A stretch of 64,000 bases of DNA from Halorientalis regularis (GTDB taxonomy: Archaea; Halobacteriota; Halobacteria; Halobacteriales; Haloarculaceae), in assembly GCF_023698535.1 (NCBI RefSeq), contig NZ_JALJCL010000010.1:62001-126000 (forward strand), read 5' to 3'. The position numbers and the translations under genes are program-made. Within the stretch, counting starts at the first letter, position 1. The number at the start of each line of letters is the position of its first letter. The notes beneath the pieces are model-generated. The model was not told where the DNA came from. It was given only the letters and a program-made list of their open reading frames with translations, and did not search any database. Shown here in pieces: positions 60,901 through 64,000 of this stretch.

Positions 60901-61585
60901 GGTCGTCGACCTCGATGTCGAAGGTGTTGACGCGGGGCTGGGCGCTTGCGTCGACGGCTTCGATCTCCTCGTGGGGCACCCGGATCGGTTCGTCCGCGGC
61001 CTCGCGGCGGACGGGCACGCGCACGCCACTGGTGATGTCCTTGTCGATGAGCAGGCGGTTGGGAAAGAGGATGTCCGCCTCGTAGTGATCGTACTCGTCG
61101 CGCATCTGGCCCACGTCCCGGGGTGTCTGGCCGAAGATTTTGGTCAGGCGCTCGCCCCGGATCGACTCGTAGGGCTCGCCGTCCTCGTCTTCCTCCTCCC
61201 AGCCGGTGATGCGGTCGCGCTGGAGGTCCGCGTCGGTGAGCGAGTCGGTCGGCGCGTAGAAGTAGGGTCTGAACTCGTAGACTTCGACGTGGACCAGTTC
61301 CTCGGCGCCGGGCGTGCGGCCGAACAGGTGGACGACTGGGAACTCGTCGTCGCCACGGCCCTCGACGGTGTAGTCGATCTGTGTCACCGCGAAGGTCACG
61401 TACTCGTCGGCATCGGGATAGCGGATGTCGTCGAGGTCGACGATCTCGAAGGTGTCGCCGCCGTTTCCCGCGACGGCCGCGGCTTCGGCGGCGGCGTCTC
61501 GCTCGTCGCCCTCACCTGTATCGCTCCTCGTCCCGTCCTCGAACGCAGAGAGACCTGTCTGTGTTCCGTCCCCGGTCTCGTCCAT
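54971..61585 (-). CDS. polB: DNA polymerase B family with three inteins
   Basis: 2204 residues as translated, 943 after removal of three inteins (450, 402 and 409). Exonuclease motifs: FDIEVDD, GWN|CDDFD (intein 1 inside ExoII), YNLRD. Polymerase motifs: DLK|SLYPMCM (A, intein 2), KVIMN|SLYGVLG (B, intein 3), YGDTDSVM (C). The C-terminus QTGLGNFM is a PIP box for PCNA. ATG at 61585 is supported by a TATA-like GGATTTTAATC (about 61610-61620) 29 bases upstream; the longer frame upstream has no TATA and is rejected. Main replicative or repair family B polymerase; the chief replicase of euryarchaea may also be PolD, encoded elsewhere. Confidence 0.97.
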   Translation of the reverse strand: MDETGDGTQTGLSAFEDGTRSDTGEGDERDAAAEAAAVAGNGGDTFEIVDLDDIRYPDADEYVTFAVTQIDYTVEGRGDDEFPVVHLFGRTPGAEELVHVEVYEFRPYFYAPTDSLTDADLQRDRITGWEEEDEDGEPYESIRGERLTKIFGQTPRDVGQMRDEYDHYEADILFPNRLLIDKDITSGVRVPVRREAADEPIRVPHEEIEAVDASAQPRVNTFDIEVDDRQGFPEDGEEKIVCLTSHDSYDDEYITWLFDADEGIDPPEALAAYDPIEDDFEADVRVFEEEEAMLEAFVDYLVQDTDPDLVTGWNCLPADSEVSMADGTVREIQDVQVGDEVVGNDQQQTAVAEVTNKWESEKEVLEFDLADGTSLRSSGDHRIMIGDDERVDWKRGNDVEPGDYVLKPRKLNIDSPTIPALSELVPTENQRFIDKTQVKEFKSALPHGAVTELADEFEVTKETLYHPKTDVWTPERCRTAADTYEVPLPDGGREYRRNGIELDREISETEVYLAGLVLTDGTMSTDDGIRFYNTREELHEQFPGDTALQPDGKGCYKQDVLDWARMHVFNGLGIPLGDKNEADVDLSQVYELPEEYVARFLAGVIDGDGSVSSSVVVAAENRSIGEWYTKLFRRLGIYAQQRENIVRVPDAERDLNRVQRDILPHMNHPEKVEAIEALEGGKSGQSETVPYALFEAETGSDEKRIGRDKHRRGINLKRHETTSEQWEEYVFVAVEDVNVTGTETTYDIETTTHNFVADNCLVHNCDDFDVPYLLDRLEELQGPHHDYDLSAERLSRVNEVWRNNWQGPNIKGRVVFDLLYAYQRTKFTELDSYRLDAVGEQELGVGKERYPGDIGDLWEDDPERLLEYNLRDVELCVELNEQQEIIPFWQEVASFVGCKLEDATTPGDAVDMYVLHKLHGNLVLPSKGQHDAEDYEGGAVFDPITGVREMVTVLDLKCFSADTDVLTPDGPRNITEIDEGEDVYTLNPETFECEVKPVAETHEYENKFGELHHLSGNTHDFKITENHRMLYSKERGWDEQDPADFEFDEYRDIPDYERYAFPQHESMSGRSPETFDLIDEVDGGHVVAYYEDDLRTFRHRMPEQVTDSLDLIRGSSEAMGLQKKVGKYLIPLSVYQEHRDAIEAHADEVSLKYEAQHRETPLSFEMSNWLELVGWYVTEGSADEANRRITIHQDEGSERQAIRRLLDEMGINHSVDDRGVNVSNAYLLDWFVENCGKGYSEKRLPEWVFELDGELLAVLLNTMIRGDGSRADSGLGKFWTKSEALKDGFATVAVRCGHKPTVSKQSDGTWYVSVGKRGSFKKSTNATVEEHDGNVHCITAEDNHVVLAGRNGNFQWIGQSLYPMCMVTINASPETKVDPDAYEGDTFRAPNGQHFRKEPDGVIREMVDELLSEREEKKSLRNDHDPDSSEYEQFDRQQAAVKVIMNCFTPDTDVLTPDGVRNIRDLDVGDEVYSLDPDTMEMEVKPVVETHAYPDYRGDLVDIETNKIDFSVTPNHRMLVRKNETNGITEDEYDFVEAGDLDDATNYELPHDWDGPDGEYLDEVDLTEYLDEYEVWVRPEVHGHTFAAEIGYYPDKVLKNDIGEEGYVFGPGEFEANREYIESVAERTYVHAESGRKWIPRTFDGDDFLDLLAWYITEGNVYTSETKEFGEKVRGSATTIKIAQEAIADGGESHHDGIGDLLDRMGFDYYVDDRSYQFTSRLLGDFLERLCGTDSFEKRIPEFVFECSQRQKRRFLDTLIDGDGDRQENSWRYSTASERLRDDVLRLCTHLGLTASFNEDSGAYRIYVTEDSKNTLRMHRSSERSTADDGVYCVTVEDNHTLMAGRNGKLQFVGQSLYGVLGWDRFRLYDKEMGAAVTATGRDVIEYTDKVVENEGYKAVYGDTDSVMLELGSVSPDDVEGEVEVTDEMREKHPEMGDEELRTIAATIQKGFELEEVINESYDDFALEQLNAEFHRFEIEFEKLYRRFFQAGKKKRYAGHIVWKEGKDVDDIDITGFEYQRSDIAPITKEVQKEVIDRIVKGADTEDIKDYVHEVIQDFEAGQLSLDDIAIPGGIGKKLDNYDTDTAQVRGAKYANLLLGTNFSSGSKPKRLYLDRVHSDFWDKVEAEHGLDPSTDPLYGEFRRDPDVICFEYEDQVPEEFEVDWEKMLDKTLKGPIERILEALDISWDEVKSGQEQTGLGNFM
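56021..57247 (-). mobile_element. PolB intein 3 (motif B site)
   Basis: 409 residues (1447-1855 of the precursor). Starts CFTPDTDVLTPDGVRN and ends NHTLMAGRNGKLQFVGQ before Ser of SLYG. Block A and B (VTPNHRMLV) of the Hint splicing domain are present, and an endonuclease domain of the LAGLIDADG type (LLAWYITEGN; FLDTLIDGDGD). The last residue is Gln rather than Asn, with Gly before it. Closely related to intein 2. Confidence 0.9.
57509..58714 (-). mobile_element. PolB intein 2 (motif A site)
   Basis: 402 residues (958-1359). Starts CFSADTDVLTPDGPRN, ends NHVVLAGRNGNFQWIGQ before Ser of SLYP. Splicing block B is ITENHRMLY. Endonuclease-type dodecapeptides: LELVGWYVTEGS and LLNTMIRGDGS, the first slightly degenerate. 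Ends in Gln with Gly before it, as intein 3 does. Confidence 0.9.
59294..60643 (-). mobile_element. PolB intein 1 (ExoII site)
   Basis: 450 residues (315-764). Starts CLPADSEVSMADGTVREI, ends TTHNFVADNCLVHN before Cys of CDDFD. Classical His-Asn end with Cys +1. Endonuclease blocks YLAGLVLTDGT and FLAGVIDGDGS give a complete LAGLIDADG pair. Unlike inteins 2 and 3 in start and end, so of a different lineage. Confidence 0.92.
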
Positions 61586-61698
61586 ACTGTCCACCCGTTC
61601 GAGACCCCCGATTAAAATCCCGACGGTCCCCGCGTTTCGAGCCGCGACTGGAACACAAGGTATATGCCATGACACGTCATACCACAGTCTGAAGCGAC

Positions 61699-61881
61699 AT
61701 GACGGACCGCGCAAACGGAAGTCGGTCGGAGTTGGACAGTGCCGAAACGGGACCGGACGGCCCCGAAGTCGAGACAATCGAGGCCTACGAGACCGACGAC
61801 GGAGTCGTCCTCTACGACGCCCAGAACCCGCTCGCGTGGGTCCAGTCCAGTGCGGCGACGACGCTGGAGGACGCGGTGTAA
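61699..61881 (+). CDS. 60-residue acidic haloarchaeal protein
   Basis: ATG at 61699. Reads MTDRANGSRSELDSAETG, then ETIEAYETDDGVVLYDAQNP and AWVQSSAATTLEDAV. The pattern Y-x-T-D-D-G-V-V-L-Y-D-A-x-N-P-L-A-W is kept in small haloarchaeal proteins (I recall DUF7331). Cytosolic, function unknown. It is divergent from polB, with a short intergenic region that must hold both promoters. Confidence 0.75.
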   Translation: MTDRANGSRSELDSAETGPDGPEVETIEAYETDDGVVLYDAQNPLAWVQSSAATTLEDAV

Positions 61882-61928
61882 GCCAGTCACGGAACCCTTT
61901 TCTCGGCGGCTATCCGACGCATGGGGTA

Positions 61929-62282
61929 GTGAGCGAGGACGAGGAGCGCTGGCCCCACGAGCCCGACGACCCGGGGAGTCCCGAGAGCGTGGGCGAACCC
62001 GATCCGGAGTCGGATCTGGCTCCCGGGGCTCCGTCGGTCGACATCCCCGAGCCACCGGACCCATCCGAGAACGACGCGCCGGAGGGGCTGGTCCGGTCGT
62101 TCTGGAAGCTCGTCGCCATCTTCAACGTCGCCCTGTTCGCCATCGCGCTGGGCCCGATGCTCGTCGTCTTCCGCGGCCAGGTGGTCGACGGCGGGGCCGT
62201 GTTCTTCCTCGGCATCGCCTTCTTCTTCTACGGCTACGTCCGCTATCAGCGCGCAAGAGACAAGTTCGGCGACGACGGCTGA
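61929..62282 (+). CDS. small membrane protein with long acidic N-terminus
   Basis: 117 residues, GTG at 61929. Residues 1-55 are rich in Asp, Glu, Pro and Ser; two membrane segments follow (about 60-80 and 85-105), with a short basic/acidic end (RYQRARDKFGDDG). No family motif recognised. It follows the 60-residue gene on the same strand by about 48 bases. Confidence 0.65.
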   Translation: MSEDEERWPHEPDDPGSPESVGEPDPESDLAPGAPSVDIPEPPDPSENDAPEGLVRSFWKLVAIFNVALFAIALGPMLVVFRGQVVDGGAVFFLGIAFFFYGYVRYQRARDKFGDDG

Positions 62283-62328
62283 GCGCAGTCCAGAACGGTT
62301 ACCAGTCACCGAGTACTACCCGCAGTCG

Positions 62329-62775
62329 ATGCGTACCGTCCGCGACGAGTCCGGCAGGCGGCTGTTGCTGGTCAAACAGTCCGGCGATTCGAGTCGCGTC
62401 CGCGACCCCGAAACCGGCGAGGAGCGGTACCTCCCAAACGACCAGCTGGAGTTCGTCGACGCGTCACCCCTCGAAACCGCCGCGCGCTCCGTTCCAGCCC
62501 CGGCGCGGACGATCCTGACCGCCGTCCGCGACGACCGGGCACTCGGTCTGCTCTTCGAGCTCGACCGGCGCGGCGCGGTCGCCGTGCGCGACCTCATGGG
62601 TGGGTACGACCTCTGTGAGAGCGACCTCCACGGCCTGCTCGGGGAGTTCCGCGCCGCAGGCATAGTCGCCGACGCGACCGTCGCCGGTGAACGTGGCTAC
62701 GAACTCACCGACGTGGGGCGCGAGGGGCTTTCTCACCTCCGTGACGGCACGACCGAGACCGCAGACAGCGATTAG
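62329..62775 (+). CDS. winged-helix-like protein convergent with rad50
   Basis: 148 residues from ATG 62329. N-terminal beta part ([32 protein letters not shown]), then a helical segment with the winged-helix look ([39 protein letters not shown]). Haloarchaea keep a gene of this kind convergent with rad50 (I recall DUF7346). A role in DNA repair regulation is inferred from position only. Its stop overlaps the rad50 stop by 4 bases. Confidence 0.8.
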   Translation: MRTVRDESGRRLLLVKQSGDSSRVRDPETGEERYLPNDQLEFVDASPLETAARSVPAPARTILTAVRDDRALGLLFELDRRGAVAVRDLMGGYDLCESDLHGLLGEFRAAGIVADATVAGERGYELTDVGREGLSHLRDGTTETADSD

Positions 62776-64000
62776 TCCGTCGCGGCGTCGGCGACGGCCT
62801 CCCGCGTCGCCTCGTCGGGGTCTTTCCGCACCACCGTCGACCGGTTCGTCGTGGCGTCTTTCGAGACCATCACCAGATCGTCGGCCGCACCGAACAGTTC
62901 CTCGTCGTGGCTGACGACGAGAATCTGCTCGACACCGAGGTCGTGCATGTGTCTGATGAGGTCCACGAGCCGCGAGACGTGCCCCGAGTCGAGAAAGACG
63001 GTGGGTTCGTCCAGGATCAGCGGTGGCATCGGCGCGGCCCCCTCGATCCCCTCGGCCAGCAGCTGGTAGATCGCACAGCGCAGGCTGAGGTTGAACAGCG
63101 CCCGTTCCCCGCCGGAGAGCTGTTCGGGATCGAGTGGCTGGCCGTCTTTCTGGTAGACCGTGAGTTCGTACTCGCCGTCGAGTTCGATCCGGGAGTAGGA
63201 GTCGTTGCCGTAGATCAGGTCGAACGTCTCGTTGAGCATTCGTTCGAGGCTCTCGACGTTGCGCTGGCGCAACTCCGCGCGTAGCTGCCCGTACATCTCC
63301 TGCAGTCGCTCGGTTTCGCCGTACAGCGAGTCCAGGCGCTCGACCGTCGCTTCGAGGTCGTCGTACCGGTCCCGCAGCTCCTCCAGTTCCTCGATCTCCT
63401 GTTTGACGCCGCCGATCTCGTCGATCAGGTCGTCGCGCTCCGCGCGGAGTTCGTCGAGTTTCGGCTCGACTTTCTCGATGTACTCGACGGCGCGTTCTTT
63501 CTCCTCGCGAGCCTGCTCGACCGCCGACTCGTCGAATTCGGCGTCGAGCTCGTCGCGCTGGTCGCGTTTGTCCGCTAGCCGGTCGCGGCGCTCGTCGTTC
63601 AGCTCGGCCTTGTTGGTCCGTTGCTCGCGCAGGCGCCCGATCTCGTCCTCGCGGTCGGCGATGCGCTCGACGGTCTCCTCTATTGCTTCCAGCCGGTCGA
63701 GGCGGTCGCCGATCCGCTCGCGTTCTTCGTTGCACTCGGCGACGGCCTCGCGTTTCGCTTCGGCCGCCGACTCGGCCTCCTGGGCGGTCTCGCGCTTTTG
63801 TTCGGCCTCGGCGTCCAGTTCGTCGGCTTCCTCGCGGAGCCGTTCGATCTTCTCGACGGTGTCGTCGAGCCCGTCTTCCTGCTCTTCGACCAGCTGTTCG
63901 ACGTTGTCCAGATCGTTCCGGAGCGTCTGGAGTTCGTTCTCGCGGTCGACCAGATCGCTGGCCTCGTCGACCTCCTCCTCCAGCCGTTCGCGGCGCTGGC
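62772..64000 (-). CDS. rad50: DNA double-strand break repair ATPase Rad50, C-terminal half, cut by window edge
   Basis: 409 codons up to the right edge, which opens the frame. Residues on the upstream side form a long coiled coil with repeated Glu, Arg and Leu; at 62772-63296 lies the C-terminal ATPase lobe: signature [17 protein letters not shown], Walker [19 protein letters not shown]-loop VVSHDEEL. The zinc-hook Cys pair is not in the part seen and should be just outside. With Mre11 it binds and processes DNA ends; mre11 normally precedes it and would be to the right. Confidence 0.95.
   Translation of the reverse strand, partial: QRRERLEEEVDEASDLVDRENELQTLRNDLDNVEQLVEEQEDGLDDTVEKIERLREEADELDAEAEQKRETAQEAESAAEAKREAVAECNEERERIGDRLDRLEAIEETVERIADREDEIGRLREQRTNKAELNDERRDRLADKRDQRDELDAEFDESAVEQAREEKERAVEYIEKVEPKLDELRAERDDLIDEIGGVKQEIEELEELRDRYDDLEATVERLDSLYGETERLQEMYGQLRAELRQRNVESLERMLNETFDLIYGNDSYSRIELDGEYELTVYQKDGQPLDPEQLSGGERALFNLSLRCAIYQLLAEGIEGAAPMPPLILDEPTVFLDSGHVSRLVDLIRHMHDLGVEQILVVSHDEELFGAADDLVMVSKDATTNRSTVVRKDPDEATREAVADAATD

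Noticed and set aside
59231-61615. 794-codon plus-strand open frame opposite polB
   Set aside because: Antisense to the polymerase and intein 1; no family features and no start context.

Overview
The window is chromosomal DNA from a halophilic archaeon of class Halobacteria. GC content is high, the proteins are rich in Asp and Glu, and the markers are archaeal: ribosomal L44e and S27e, aIF2-alpha, Nop10, intein-bearing PolB1, Rad50, phosphomevalonate decarboxylase, halocyanin and PibD-type pilins. The genus cannot be read with certainty; a member near Haloarcula or Halomicrobium is a reasonable guess. Most of it is ordinary core genome. High GC produces very long antisense open frames, which were ignored.

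Layout. 1-4.9 kb: mvaD (cut by the left edge), hisF, small membrane proteins, a cupin and purL. 5.0-8.6 kb: a heme-copper oxidase cluster (subunit I, two small membrane proteins, a divergent membrane-anchored halocyanin). 8.6-15.9 kb: an SRPBCC protein, a lone trpB, a flavoprotein, a PEBP protein, an SCP2 protein, coaBC, a molybdopterin-fold protein, an SDR and a lipoprotein. 16.0-24.2 kb: one tightly overlapping Mrp-type Na+/H+ antiporter operon (E-F-G-DUF4040-B-C-D-D-D on the minus strand). 24.6-27.2 kb: four tandem type IV pilin genes, each with its own promoter. 27.3-31.1 kb: a secreted protein plus a polytopic membrane protein, hpt and small membrane proteins. 31.1-31.6 kb: initiator tRNA-Met with three truncated copies of its 3' end downstream. 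31.6-35.4 kb: GtrA and GT2 divergent from a DUF2298 protein. 35.8-38.1 kb: the conserved translation cluster L44e, S27e, aIF2-alpha, Nop10, PAC2. 38.2-46.2 kb: assorted enzymes, including a threonine-synthase-like protein that has lost its PLP lysine and sits next to a LysE exporter. 46.2-48.1 kb: intron-containing tRNA-Gln, an HNH endonuclease, a DtxR-type regulator and a ferritin-like protein. 48.2-53 kb: a DUF2332 gene with an in-frame amber codon, then sufCBD. 53.2-61.6 kb: a 7TM histidine kinase and DNA polymerase B with three inteins. 61.7-64 kb: three small genes and the C-terminal half of rad50.

Points of most interest: (1) the threonine synthase homologue without the catalytic lysine and without the PLP-contacting Asn; (2) three inteins in PolB, two of them sibling inteins that end in Gly-Gln and sit before the same Ser-Leu-Tyr codons at motifs A and B; (3) the tandem pilin array with conserved ends and variable middles; (4) a ladder of tRNA 3'-end fragments with about 104-nt spacing; (5) a hairpin-encoding repeat in the hydrophilic tails of two unrelated membrane proteins; (6) an amber codon near the start of the DUF2332 gene.
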